Source: Candidatus Kryptoniota bacterium
GTDB lineage: Bacteria; Bacteroidota; Ignavibacteria; Kryptoniales; JAKASW01
NCBI GenBank assembly: GCA_036567965.1
Contig: DATCTN010000002.1
Span: 1-64,000, forward strand
Direction of reading: 5' to 3'
Length of the DNA: 64,000 nucleotides
The translations under genes and the position numbers were made by a program. Below are positions 55,587 to 64,000 of the stretch, one piece after another. The stretch's first letter is position 1, and each line of letters opens with the position of its first letter. The notes beneath the pieces are model-generated. The model searched no databases, was not told the DNA's origin, and saw only the letters and a list, made by a program, of their open reading frames with translations.

Positions 55587-56451
55587 TTGCTGCTCTCCTG
55601 TCTTCGGAAACTCCATCTCCCGCTGCCAGATCCGCATCGAATTTCTCGAGCGAGATCCTTTCCAGCTCCATGTATGACCGGTTGCGGGTGATGAGCTCGT
55701 CGAAATCAACTTCATGACCTTCGAATTCGGGGCCATCGACACAAGCGAACTTTGTCTCCTTCCCGATCGTCACGCGGCACGCTCCGCACATTCCTGTTCC
55801 ATCCATCATGATGGGATTTAAGCTGACATATGTCTTGATTCCGATCGGCTTCGTAAAATCTGAAACAGCTTTCATCATTATAATAGGACCAATAGCGTAA
55901 ACGCCTTTCACGTCAGGATCTTTTTTCAGATAAGTATCGAGAGCCAACGTCACAAGTCCTTTCGTGCCGTACGAGCCGTCATCCGTCGTGACGAAGAATT
56001 CGTCGGAGATTTCCTTCAGCTCGTTTTCCAGGATGACAAGATCTTTCGATCTTGCGCCGACGATCGTGACAAGTTTGTTCCCGGCGTTCTTCAGCGCGCG
56101 TGCTATCGGATAGACTTCCGCGGTGCCCACGCCACCACCTATGCAGATAACGGTTCCGAACCGGTGTATTGGAGTCGGATTTCCCAGCGGACCCGCCACA
56201 TCAAGCAAGTAATCGCCAACTTTCTGGAGACTCAATAACTTCGTGGTCTTCCCTATTGTCTGGACAATTATTGTTATCGTACCAGCCTTTGCATCCGAAT
56301 CAACTATCGTGAGAGGGATTCTTTCTCCATGTTCGTTCACACGGATGATGACGAAATTACCCGCTTTGTGTTTTCTAGCGACGAAGGGAGCATGTATAGT
56401 AAATTTGGTTATTGCCTTTGCTAGAACGTCCTTGCTAAGTATTTCGAACAT
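55579..56451 (-). CDS. NfnA-like ferredoxin:NADP reductase, small subunit
   Basis: A 290-residue FAD/NAD(P)-binding reductase of the dihydroorotate-dehydrogenase electron-transfer type. FAD motif GNFVIIRVNEHGERIPLTI (about 32-50), NAD loop TVICIGGGVGTAEVYPIA (about 100-118), and a C-terminal [2Fe-2S] site in MDGTGMCGACRVTIG with another Cys in KFACVDGPEF. The start is the ATG at 56451, overlapping the ferredoxin stop as TGATG. It acts with the large subunit downstream. Possible electron bifurcation is inferred from the NfnA/NfnB gene order. Confidence 0.9.
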   Translation of the reverse strand: MFEILSKDVLAKAITKFTIHAPFVARKHKAGNFVIIRVNEHGERIPLTIVDSDAKAGTITIIVQTIGKTTKLLSLQKVGDYLLDVAGPLGNPTPIHRFGTVICIGGGVGTAEVYPIARALKNAGNKLVTIVGARSKDLVILENELKEISDEFFVTTDDGSYGTKGLVTLALDTYLKKDPDVKGVYAIGPIIMMKAVSDFTKPIGIKTYVSLNPIMMDGTGMCGACRVTIGKETKFACVDGPEFEGHEVDFDELITRNRSYMELERISLEKFDADLAAGDGVSEDRRAANA

Positions 56452-56702
56452 CAAGCGATCCTTTCACCAACCTGATCGGCGGTTTCCCTGATCGCGTCCA
56501 GTACGCATAGCTCCTGCGCGTCTCTCAGGAGTGCAACTTCCGATTCGGTACGCGGCTGGTGCGTGATGAAATATGAATAAGCATACTCCACGTAGTCGAA
56601 GAAGTCGGGCGCCAGGTTCCTGCATAATCCGCAGCCGTTACAGTCGTCAGTTACATAAAATTGTGTCGTCAGATTGCGCTCAACATTCTGGATCTTTGTC
56701 AT
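56451..56702 (-). CDS. Single-cluster [4Fe-4S] ferredoxin
   Basis: An 83-residue ferredoxin. CNGCGLC lies near residue 21 followed by RNLAP, and a lone Cys sits near residue 67 in ELCVLDA. That makes CxxCxxC plus a distant Cys, enough for one [4Fe-4S] cluster as in the ferredoxins of Desulfovibrio and Thermotoga. The start is the ATG at 56702 after GGAGGG; the longer frame to 56894 runs through the groES divergent promoter region and is rejected. Being the first gene of the operon with the Nfn pair, it is the likely dedicated electron carrier. Confidence 0.9.
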   Translation of the reverse strand: MTKIQNVERNLTTQFYVTDDCNGCGLCRNLAPDFFDYVEYAYSYFITHQPRTESEVALLRDAQELCVLDAIRETADQVGERIA

Positions 56703-56925
56703 TTCCTGCCCTCCTTCTGAAAAGTCCGCACGAGAGATCAACTTCTGACGGACTTCGTTAGGACGAATTTTCAATTTCCGGCAGGACCATAATTCGGGTC
56801 CTGATTCGTGATACGGCAATGGCTGTGCCGGTTTTTTGCTTGAATTGACCGCATTAAAGGACACAATTCTATACTTGAGGTCATTTTTCCGCATGAAATA
56901 GTGGCAACTTACCTTAGAAAGAAGG

Positions 56926-56952
56926 TTGGCACTCTACCATCACGAGTGCTTG
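56926..56952 (+). promoter_or_regulatory. CIRCE operator 1 (HrcA site)
   Basis: TTGGCACTC-N9-GAGTGCTTG, a near-match to the CIRCE inverted repeat (8 bp of GCACTC/GAGTGC intact). It lies just upstream of and overlaps the -35 element of the groES promoter. Confidence 0.85.
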
Positions 56953-56978
56953 ACTTTTTGCAAGAGGCAAATTAAATT
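56950..56978 (+). promoter_or_regulatory. Sigma-70 type promoter of groES-groEL
   Basis: TTGACT (56950-56955) and TAAATT (56973-56978) with 17 bp between. Predicted start is near 56985, inside CIRCE 2. Both elements touch CIRCE sites, so HrcA would block RNA polymerase. Confidence 0.65.
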
Positions 56979-57003
56979 GGCACTCGCAATATGAAAGTGC
57001 CAA
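56977..57003 (+). promoter_or_regulatory. CIRCE operator 2 (HrcA site)
   Basis: TTGGCACTC-N9-AAGTGCCAA, one mismatch from a perfect 9-bp inverted repeat with the standard 9-bp spacer. It covers the -10 end and start region of groES. Confidence 0.9.
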
Positions 57004-57048
57004 TCGGATTCAAACCCTAATGAGCAAAAAATAAAAGGAGGTTTAGAA

Positions 57049-57333
57049 ATGAAAATTAAGCCATTGGCAGATCGAGTAGTTGTGAGACCGCTTGAGGCTG
57101 ACGAGAAGACCAAGGGCGGACTCTATGTTCCGGACACTGCAAAAGAGCGTCCGCAACAAGGAGAGATCGTTGCCGTTGGGCCAGGCAGAGTCACCGACGA
57201 GGGAAAGAAGATTCCCATCGAGGTGAAAGTTGGCGACAGGATTTTGTACGGAAAATATTCCGGTACTGAAGTCAATTATGAGGGAACAGAGTACCTCATA
57301 ATGAGAGAGAGTGACATTTTTGCAATTCTTTAA
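57049..57333 (+). CDS. groES: Co-chaperonin GroES
   Basis: A 94-residue Hsp10, full length. It starts [24 protein letters not shown]; the mobile loop for GroEL binding follows at about 20-32 ([12 protein letters not shown]), and the end is [13 protein letters not shown]. An AAAGGAGG ribosome binding site precedes it. Repression by HrcA through the two CIRCE sites and heat induction are expected. Confidence 0.98.
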   Translation: MKIKPLADRVVVRPLEADEKTKGGLYVPDTAKERPQQGEIVAVGPGRVTDEGKKIPIEVKVGDRILYGKYSGTEVNYEGTEYLIMRESDIFAIL

Positions 57334-58977
<1,644 letters not shown>

Positions 58978-59022
58978 GCAAAATTAAGAGCATCCCCCGA
59001 GCGAAAGCGAGGGGTCAAAGGT

Positions 59023-59053
59023 GAAAAGGTCCCGCGAGAGCGGGACTTTTTCT
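59023..59053 (+). terminator. Rho-independent terminator of groES-groEL
   Basis: GGTCCCGC-GAGA-GCGGGACTTTTT, a 7-8 bp GC stem with a T-run, 45 bp after the groEL stop. A weaker hairpin CCCC..GCGAAAGC..GGGG (58993-59014) precedes it. Confidence 0.85.
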
Positions 59054-59361
59054 ATTTGAACGCGGCCAGAGTCAGCATACGCAGGGATTTAGATAAATCA
59101 TCCAACAATCCAGCCGACGAATCGATGCGGTCAGATCGACACCGAAATAAAAAGCGATATATGATTTGCCTGTGTGCCTCAAGCCATACTTTACCGCTTT
59201 ACGCTCGGACGACAAAGTATCCCGATAGCTCTCTGAGCAAAGATTTCACGGACCATATGAGCTCAACAAGCTCCGAAAGCGTTGCGGCTCTGCGACCAAG
59301 GAGTCCTGTCAGGATAAGCTTTGACTTGAATGCAGAAGGAGTCAGGGTTACTCGACATTCC
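59054..59361. other. Gap between groEL terminator and mscS, nothing clear
   Basis: About 308 bp of ordinary base composition. An open frame on the plus strand runs into mscS (to 59460), but its residue make-up is not protein-like and it has no ribosome binding site. I see no gene, repeat or operator here. Confidence 0.4.
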
Positions 59362-60393
59362 CTATTTGTTCAAGTGGAGCGTGCGTACCGGGAATGGAAT
59401 TACTATCCCCTCGCGGTCGAACCTATCCTTAACTCTCTTGATGAATTCATGTTTGAGTAAATACTGATCGACGAATCTTTCGCCCCGAAGATTTACAGAG
59501 AAGCATATCGCTGAATCGCCGAACTTGCCAAACCTGATTGACGGCTGGTAATCGCGGACGGCACCCGGCACTGTTTTCTGGACTTCCTTGGCAACTTCCA
59601 CGGTCACGCGTTCCACCCTCTCAAGATCGCTGGCGTAATCTACACCCATCTCGACCGGGACCGCGACATCGGGAGTAGGTCTTTCGTAATTCGTTATAGT
59701 CAGATTAGCCAGGCTTTTGTTCGGTACGATCATGTGGTTCCCGTAAAGAGAACAGATTATTATCGCCCGCCAGTTGAGGTCTTCAACGTAACCCTCCTCG
59801 CCTGTGCTCAACTTAATGTAATTCCCGATTTGAATCTGTTTAGCGGCCAGTATCTGGAGCCCGGCGAAGAAGTTAGAGAGTGTTTCCTGGAGACCGAGGC
59901 CAATCGCAAGTCCGCCCACACCCAGCGCGGTAAGAAGAGGCGCTATTGATATTCTCAGATCATCCAGGATGATCAGGACGCCGACGGAATAGACGGTAAA
60001 CCGAACGATGTTCTTTAGGAGGCTCGTCGCGGAGGCAAGGCCGGTGATTCTTGATTTATAGTATTCGATTATCTCTGTGCCGATGTAAGAGGCGACGACT
60101 GTAACCGAAAAGATTACAATAACCCCGAGCGCCTTTGATACCCACTCTTCCGTCGTCTTCTGAAGTCCTTGAGTTTCAACGATGACATACAGTCCAAGGG
60201 CGAGCGACCAGAGGACGATAGAATTCCTGAGGGCGGCAATGACGATGTCTCCGAACCGCCAGCTCGTCTTCCGTGCAACTCTGAGGAGTGATGCCAGCAC
60301 GACGGCTCTCAGGAAGAATCCCACGAGGATTGCCGAGACGACGACGACTCCCGGGATGAGCAATTGTTCAAGCACTTGTAGTTTCAGGGTCAT
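59362..60393 (-). CDS. MscS-family small-conductance mechanosensitive channel
   Basis: A channel of about 343 residues. Three to five TM segments lie in the first 190 residues. The pore helix is rich in Gly/Ala (ALGVGGLAIGLGLQETLSNFFAG), followed by the MscS beta domain (GNYIKLSTGEEGYVEDLNWRAIII) and the C-terminal alpha/beta domain. It relieves turgor on osmotic downshock. I use the ATG at 60393; a GTG at 60423 in frame is possible. It is longer at the N-terminus than E. coli MscS, with an extra TM pair. It is 286 bp from tmRNA on the same strand. Confidence 0.9.
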   Translation of the reverse strand: MTLKLQVLEQLLIPGVVVVSAILVGFFLRAVVLASLLRVARKTSWRFGDIVIAALRNSIVLWSLALGLYVIVETQGLQKTTEEWVSKALGVIVIFSVTVVASYIGTEIIEYYKSRITGLASATSLLKNIVRFTVYSVGVLIILDDLRISIAPLLTALGVGGLAIGLGLQETLSNFFAGLQILAAKQIQIGNYIKLSTGEEGYVEDLNWRAIIICSLYGNHMIVPNKSLANLTITNYERPTPDVAVPVEMGVDYASDLERVERVTVEVAKEVQKTVPGAVRDYQPSIRFGKFGDSAICFSVNLRGERFVDQYLLKHEFIKRVKDRFDREGIVIPFPVRTLHLNK

Positions 60394-60578
60394 GCTCCAC
60401 GAATTCAAAATTAAACTATTCACTTCGAATACTTGCAGCTCATCGGTAGTTCCACCGCCACCGATTCCGGAGAAAGCCGCAATTCAACCTTAAGCGGCTA
60501 TTCTCTCTTTCCTTCACTCAGCATTCCTCTCCATGTCTACTCGTTGAACCTGTGAGTGTCGGTTTGCCAAAGGGGTAT

Positions 60579-60616
60579 TGCCGAAATCTCACTCGCCAGA
60601 AGTGAGTGTATCGGCA
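60579..60616. other. Long imperfect hairpin between tmRNA and mscS
   Basis: TGCCGA (60579) and TCGGCA (60611) enclose CTCACT and AGTGAG with an internal bulge and a 7-nt loop. No T-tract follows on either strand, so I do not call it a terminator. Confidence 0.35.
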
Positions 60617-60679
60617 GGCGGTTATTCCAATGTTTGCTGTCGAATTAAACCTTGCTGCTGACGTTTTGAGCCTGAGAAG

Positions 60680-61094
60680 TGGAGATGCGGGGAGTCGAAC
60701 CCCGGTCCGAAGATAGGATCCGATGAGCTTCTACGTGCATAGCTTCGACGAATTATTTCACCGGATACTGCTCGCGAAGCAGAGTTGTGTCCGGCAATCC
60801 CGGCGTAATATTTCCCTTCGCCCACCGGGCGCCTGCGAAGGAAAAGCCTGCCTGGGCGACGCCCATTCTCCCGAACAGGATGTTCGGGATGCCGATCATC
60901 ACAGGATGTGAAAGGGTCGGCACGGTACCGGCAGACAGAGCCACCGGATGGACGGGTTACCTTTTTTTAATTAGGCAGCCAATGCGTAGTTGTAGTTCGC
61001 ATTTACAGATTTACCGATTTTTTAACGCGGCACCGGAGAACCGCGGCACGCGACTCATCGCTTCCCAAATCCCCGTCGATTCCGTATCATCCCC
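60680..61094 (-). ncRNA. ssrA: Transfer-messenger RNA (tmRNA)
   Basis: The 5' end GGGGATGATACGGAATCGACGG and the 3' end with T arm GGGGTTCGACTCCCC and CATCTCCA pair as an alanyl-tRNA-like acceptor (7 bp with one G-U). No CCA is encoded. About 415 nt, on the long side. The resume codon is most likely GTA (61005-61003). The tag reads V-N-A-N-Y-N-Y-A-L-A-A-stop (61005-60970), ending in the ALAA degradation signal recognised by ClpXP. It rescues stalled ribosomes. Single piece, no sign of permutation. Confidence 0.95.
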
Positions 61095-61151
61095 AAAATT
61101 ATTTCGTAAAAAGATGCACGGCACCCTTGGAGGAAATTGGTTTCCAGTTTG

Positions 61152-61418
61152 TCAAAGAACAGACGCGTCGGAAATTTTCTTCACAAGTCCTGGCGCAAGT
61201 TCCAATCTATTCTGCGCGATCGACTGTTCGAGTTCCGCGGCGAGCGCCGAGATATTTGTGAATCCGAAGGATTTCGCCGTTCCTTTTATCTGATGCGAAA
61301 TCCTGCTTATCGTTTCCCAGCTCCCGTTGCCGACGGCATCCTGCAAAACTTTCATCTTCTGCGAGAGATCGGCTGCGAACAGAGCTTTCAGTTCTTCAAA
61401 AGTATAATCTTTACTCAA
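61152..61418 (-). CDS. Hpt histidine phosphotransfer protein
   Basis: An 88-residue single four-helix Hpt domain with the phospho-His at residue 42 in ISHQIKGTAKSFG. It starts with a TTG that overlaps the response-regulator stop (TTGA), so it is translated by coupling. With the adjacent receiver it makes a two-part phosphorelay segment. No kinase lies nearby, so the donor is elsewhere. Confidence 0.85.
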   Translation of the reverse strand: MSKDYTFEELKALFAADLSQKMKVLQDAVGNGSWETISRISHQIKGTAKSFGFTNISALAAELEQSIAQNRLELAPGLVKKISDASVL

Positions 61419-61780
61419 GCGTTAAATATTTCGAGTACCTGATTCGCAAAAGTTTTCGGTTCGATCGGCTTCGCAAGATATCCATCAAAACCGGCCGCCT
61501 CGAACTTCTCCTTGTCACCTCTCATCGTGTAGGCTGTCAACGCGATGACGGTAATTTCTTTAGTCTCCTTGTCCTCGCGAATACGTTTCAAGACTTCTAT
61601 TCCATCCATCTCAGGGAGTTGAATGTCGAGGAGGATGACATCCGGCCGCTGAGCATGGAGGAAACCGATCGCCTGCATGCCCGATTCAGCTTCGTACACA
61701 TTGTAGCCGCCCTTCTTCAAAAGATAGACGGCAAGCTGCCTGTTAATCGCGTTATCGTCGACAACAAGAATATCTCGCAT
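61415..61780 (-). CDS. CheY-like single-domain response regulator
   Basis: A 121-residue receiver domain. Acidic pair VVDDN near 8, phospho-Asp in VILLDIQLPEMDG near 53, the conserved Thr in IALTAYT and Lys in GYLAKPIEP. No output domain, so it passes phosphate or binds a target. GGAGA precedes the ATG. The Hpt gene follows with a 4-bp overlap. Sequence is of the type found as receiver modules in hybrid kinases, so partners are probably distant. Confidence 0.9.
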   Translation of the reverse strand: MRDILVVDDNAINRQLAVYLLKKGGYNVYEAESGMQAIGFLHAQRPDVILLDIQLPEMDGIEVLKRIREDKETKEITVIALTAYTMRGDKEKFEAAGFDGYLAKPIEPKTFANQVLEIFNA

Positions 61781-62178
61781 TCAGTTCTCCACTAAAAAAT
61801 ATACGCACAGGCCGTCGCAAAGGCAACGCAGCAAGCTGGCCGGTATAGCTTACCAATTCGACAATGCTCGCCTGTTGTACCTTTGTGGACACCTCCGGAA
61901 GATTCTTCACCTTGTGAATCTGTCCGCGCTCCATGGACGGAATCACTTCGTTCGGAATGACAAGAGCATTACTGTTCAGTCAGACTCATAATTTTACAGT
62001 TTTATTGTGAACTTAAATGAATGCGGATGTGGATCCACAATTCAATCCAGCTGAAATTATCGACCCGGTTCATTTTGCGACAATACCGCCGTCAAAGGGC
62101 ACCTGCTTCGACATAACCACCCAAGTCAATTGAATTTTCCCTTCACGTTATATAAATATTGAAAAACTGAGGACAGAC
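61781..62178. other. Gap with a REP-like repeat upstream of the RR-Hpt pair
   Basis: About 400 bp. The minus strand at 61962-61935 reads TGTCATTCCGAACGAAGTGA followed by TTCCGTCC, a variant of the widespread TTCCGAGCGAAGCGAGGAA intergenic palindrome family. Further left (61805-61860) is a structured-looking GC stretch (ACGCACAGGCC, GCAAAGGC, GGTATAGCTTACC). I see no protein gene; a 64-codon frame here is accidental. Confidence 0.4.
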
Positions 62179-62850
62179 ATGCGCAGCATCGTGGCTCTTG
62201 CAATTTCAATTGCTCTCTCCGCATCTTCATGGGCACAATCGGAGATAACGGTGTCAGCGGACGCTGAGGTATCCGCAGAACCCGGTATAGCCGAATTCCA
62301 CTTGAGCATCATAGCCAGACAGCCGCTCGCTACGGAATCTTTCAAGACGTATCTGGCAACATACAATTCGCTGCAGAGCTCACTGAAGAATCTTGTCGAC
62401 ACGACAAAGATTTTCACCGACAATCTGTCCGTGACGCCGTCTTTCGATTACAAGAAACCAGAAAAGATTACGCCGGATTATTACCAGGTGTCGGCAATTA
62501 TGAATCTCTCCGTCCCGATCTCACAAATGAATCAAGTCCTCGAGAAGATCACAGCAGTCGAAGGCGTGACGATAAACGGGATCCAGTTCAGGGCGAAAGA
62601 ACAGGATCGGCTGCAGACGGAGGCGCTCGAAAAAGCCGTGGCGAAGGCGCACGAGAAGGCCGCGACGATCGCAAAGCTCGAAGGACTCTCGGATCTGAAA
62701 GTCAAGAATATGAGCACTTCGTTTGTTCGGCCTCCGGTTCCTCTCTACGGAGCGCGGATGGAGACGCTCGGCGCGATTCCTTCCCTCAATGCCTCAGACG
62801 TGACGGTCTCCGTAACGATAACGGCCACCTACACCGCGACGCCAAAGTGA
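62179..62850 (+). CDS. SIMPL-domain (BP26/OMP28-like) exported protein
   Basis: A 223-residue periplasmic protein with a signal peptide of about 19 residues ending SSWA-QSE. It then starts ITVSADAEVSAEPGIAEF, the standard opening of the SIMPL/DUF541 fold. A KAVAKAHEKAATIAKLEGL helix and a final beta strand (DVTVSVTITATYTA) follow. Family members form channel-like or ring assemblies of uncertain role. GAGGA precedes the ATG. Its stop overlaps the GTG start of hutI (GTGA), an unexpected coupling. Confidence 0.88.
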   Translation: MRSIVALAISIALSASSWAQSEITVSADAEVSAEPGIAEFHLSIIARQPLATESFKTYLATYNSLQSSLKNLVDTTKIFTDNLSVTPSFDYKKPEKITPDYYQVSAIMNLSVPISQMNQVLEKITAVEGVTINGIQFRAKEQDRLQTEALEKAVAKAHEKAATIAKLEGLSDLKVKNMSTSFVRPPVPLYGARMETLGAIPSLNASDVTVSVTITATYTATPK

Positions 62851-64000
62851 GACTAGCGATCAGAAACGCGGAAGCGATCGTCACATGCGCTGCAAACGGA
62901 CGCCCGTACAAGCGCGGACATGAAATGGACGAAGTGGGCGTCCTCCACGATGTCAACGTCCTTATTGATAATGGCAAGATTGCAGCGATTGGAAGGAACA
63001 TAGCTGATGCGGATTGCGACTCCCTCGATGCTTCAGGCAAAATCGTCATACCGGGTTTTGTAGATCCGCACACTCATCTGATATTTGCCGGCACAAGAGA
63101 GCACGAGTTTGCGTTGCGTGCTAACGGCGCCACATACGAGGAGATTGCCGCGAGGGGAGGCGGGATACTCGAGACTGTCAGGGCGACACGTGATATGCCG
63201 AAATCAAAACTGAGAGCGATTGCCGACAGGAGAATAGACAAATTTCTTTCAAACGGTACGACCACGATCGAGATAAAGAGCGGCTACGGACTGGATTTCA
63301 AAAATGAACTGAAGATTCTCGAAGCTGCGAATGAGCTCAAGGAAGATTCCGTCGCGGAAATCGTAATCACTTTTCTCGGGGCCCACGCAATCCCTCCGGA
63401 ATTCAAGAACGACCGCGCCGGTTACATCAGATGCGTTACCGAAGAGATGATTCCATACGTAGCGAGGAGAAAACTCGCCGAATTTTGCGATGTCTTCTGT
63501 GATAACGGATTCTTCAACGTCAGCGAAGCCGAGAGGATACTGAAGTCCGCTAAAGACCATGGCTTAAAGATAAAGATACACGCAGACGAGCTGTCCGCGA
63601 ACGGCGGAGTGACTTTAGCTACCGAGCTCGGGGCGGTTTCCGCTGACCATCTCGAAAACATTTCCCGGGAGGAGATGAAATCTCTCGGGAAGAGTGAGAC
63701 GGTGGGAGTCGTTCTTCCGGCCGTTGCTGCCTATCTAAGGACGAAGCCCGCTCCAACGCGAGAGATGATCGATAATAACTGTGTGGTAGCAATCGCCACC
63801 GACTTTAATCCCGGCACGTCAATGATAGACAACATGCGCGCGACGATGTGGCTCGCAATTACTCTGAACGGCATGACGGCGGAGGAGGCACTGAACGCCG
63901 CTACTATCAACGCCGCCGCAGCTCTCGGGATATCGGACCGGCTCGGGAGCATCGAAGTCGGCAAGCAGGCGGACATGCTTGTCATCGACGCGCACGATTA
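62847..64000 (+). CDS. hutI: Imidazolonepropionase, 3' end cut by the window edge
   Basis: At least 384 codons are open from the GTG at 62847 to the right edge, so only the last 20-40 residues are missing. This amidohydrolase converts imidazolonepropionate to N-formimino-glutamate in histidine breakdown. Metal-site motif VDPHTHLIFAGTREHEF (near 70), the substrate segments IEIKSGYGLDF and FLGAHAIPPEF, zinc His in IHADEL, and the catalytic ATDFNPGTS near 315. The start overlaps the SIMPL gene stop by 4 bp. No other hut gene is visible before the edge. Confidence 0.93.
   Translation, partial: MRLAIRNAEAIVTCAANGRPYKRGHEMDEVGVLHDVNVLIDNGKIAAIGRNIADADCDSLDASGKIVIPGFVDPHTHLIFAGTREHEFALRANGATYEEIAARGGGILETVRATRDMPKSKLRAIADRRIDKFLSNGTTTIEIKSGYGLDFKNELKILEAANELKEDSVAEIVITFLGAHAIPPEFKNDRAGYIRCVTEEMIPYVARRKLAEFCDVFCDNGFFNVSEAERILKSAKDHGLKIKIHADELSANGGVTLATELGAVSADHLENISREEMKSLGKSETVGVVLPAVAAYLRTKPAPTREMIDNNCVVAIATDFNPGTSMIDNMRATMWLAITLNGMTAEEALNAATINAAAALGISDRLGSIEVGKQADMLVIDAHD

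Noticed and set aside
59056-59460. 134-codon plus-strand frame after groEL
   Set aside because: Low-quality residue composition, no ribosome binding site, and its second half is antisense to mscS.
61800-61865. Plus-strand words (ACGCACAGGCC, GCAAAGGC, GGTATAGCTTACC) resembling parts of a cyclic-di-GMP-I riboswitch
   Set aside because: The P1b hairpin and the order of conserved bases do not fit, and the next plus-strand gene is over 300 bp away.
61752-61946. 64-codon minus-strand frame before the response regulator
   Set aside because: Its DNA is partly a REP-like intergenic repeat and it overlaps the regulator start; the clear GGAGA-ATG start lies at 61780.

Overview
The window (64 kb, roughly half G+C) looks like a chromosomal segment from a Gram-negative bacterium of the Bacteroidota/Ignavibacteriota (FCB) type. 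The pointers are a TonB-dependent receptor with an N-terminal carboxypeptidase-like domain, many MacB/FtsX-type permease paralogues, a futalosine-pathway menaquinone gene (mqnC), reverse transsulfuration, and a GroEL without the usual Gly-Met tail. This placement is inferred from gene content; no ribosomal RNA is present. No insertion sequence, prophage, CRISPR array or rRNA operon was seen.

Left edge to 2.1 kb: initiator tRNA-fMet with its own promoter and terminator, an FmdB-type zinc ribbon, methionyl-tRNA formyltransferase (the enzyme that formylates that tRNA) and a single-domain rhodanese.

2.4-26.6 kb: the most striking part. A 21-kb leftward gene string encodes one HlyD-type periplasmic adaptor, two MacB/LolD-type ATPases (with a four-helix-bundle S23-family gene between them), seven full-length MacB/FtsX-type permeases in tandem and one small unknown protein. 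Divergent from it is an NtrC-family regulator overlapping a sensor kinase. The 319-bp intergenic region holds two perfect TGTCCG-N4-CGGACA palindromes 20 bp apart, between two outward-facing GG-N10-GC (sigma-54 type) promoter candidates. This reads as an autoregulated two-component system controlling a multi-permease export or envelope-maintenance system. Two of the permease 3' ends carry a second, vestigial permease tail joined to a small palindromic repeat.

26.6-33.4 kb: a Cys-rich C-GCAxxG-C-C protein, an NTF2-like protein abutting an outer-membrane barrel-like protein, a lipoprotein, a transglutaminase-like protein and an M13 metallopeptidase. 33.5-39.5 kb: a complete hypCABFDE operon for NiFe-hydrogenase maturation, without structural hydrogenase genes. 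39.7-48.3 kb: a SpoU-family RNA methyltransferase; a nucleotidyltransferase-metK-ahcY group; mqnC; and cystathionine beta-synthase plus a gamma-lyase/synthase. Together metK, ahcY, cbs and the gamma-lyase give a route from methionine through SAM, SAH and homocysteine to cysteine.

48.4-56.7 kb: a small His/Cys-containing exported protein and a TonB-dependent receptor, convergent with a MerR regulator that has eight cysteines in its tail. A tightly coupled leftward operon follows: single-cluster ferredoxin, NfnA-like and NfnB/GltD-like flavoproteins, alanine dehydrogenase and a CoA-transferase. 56.9-59.1 kb: groES-groEL with a sigma-70 type promoter flanked by two CIRCE operators and a strong terminator. 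59.3-64 kb: an MscS channel, tmRNA (tag ending NYNYALAA), a response regulator-Hpt pair, a SIMPL-domain exported protein and the 5' part of hutI, which runs off the right edge.
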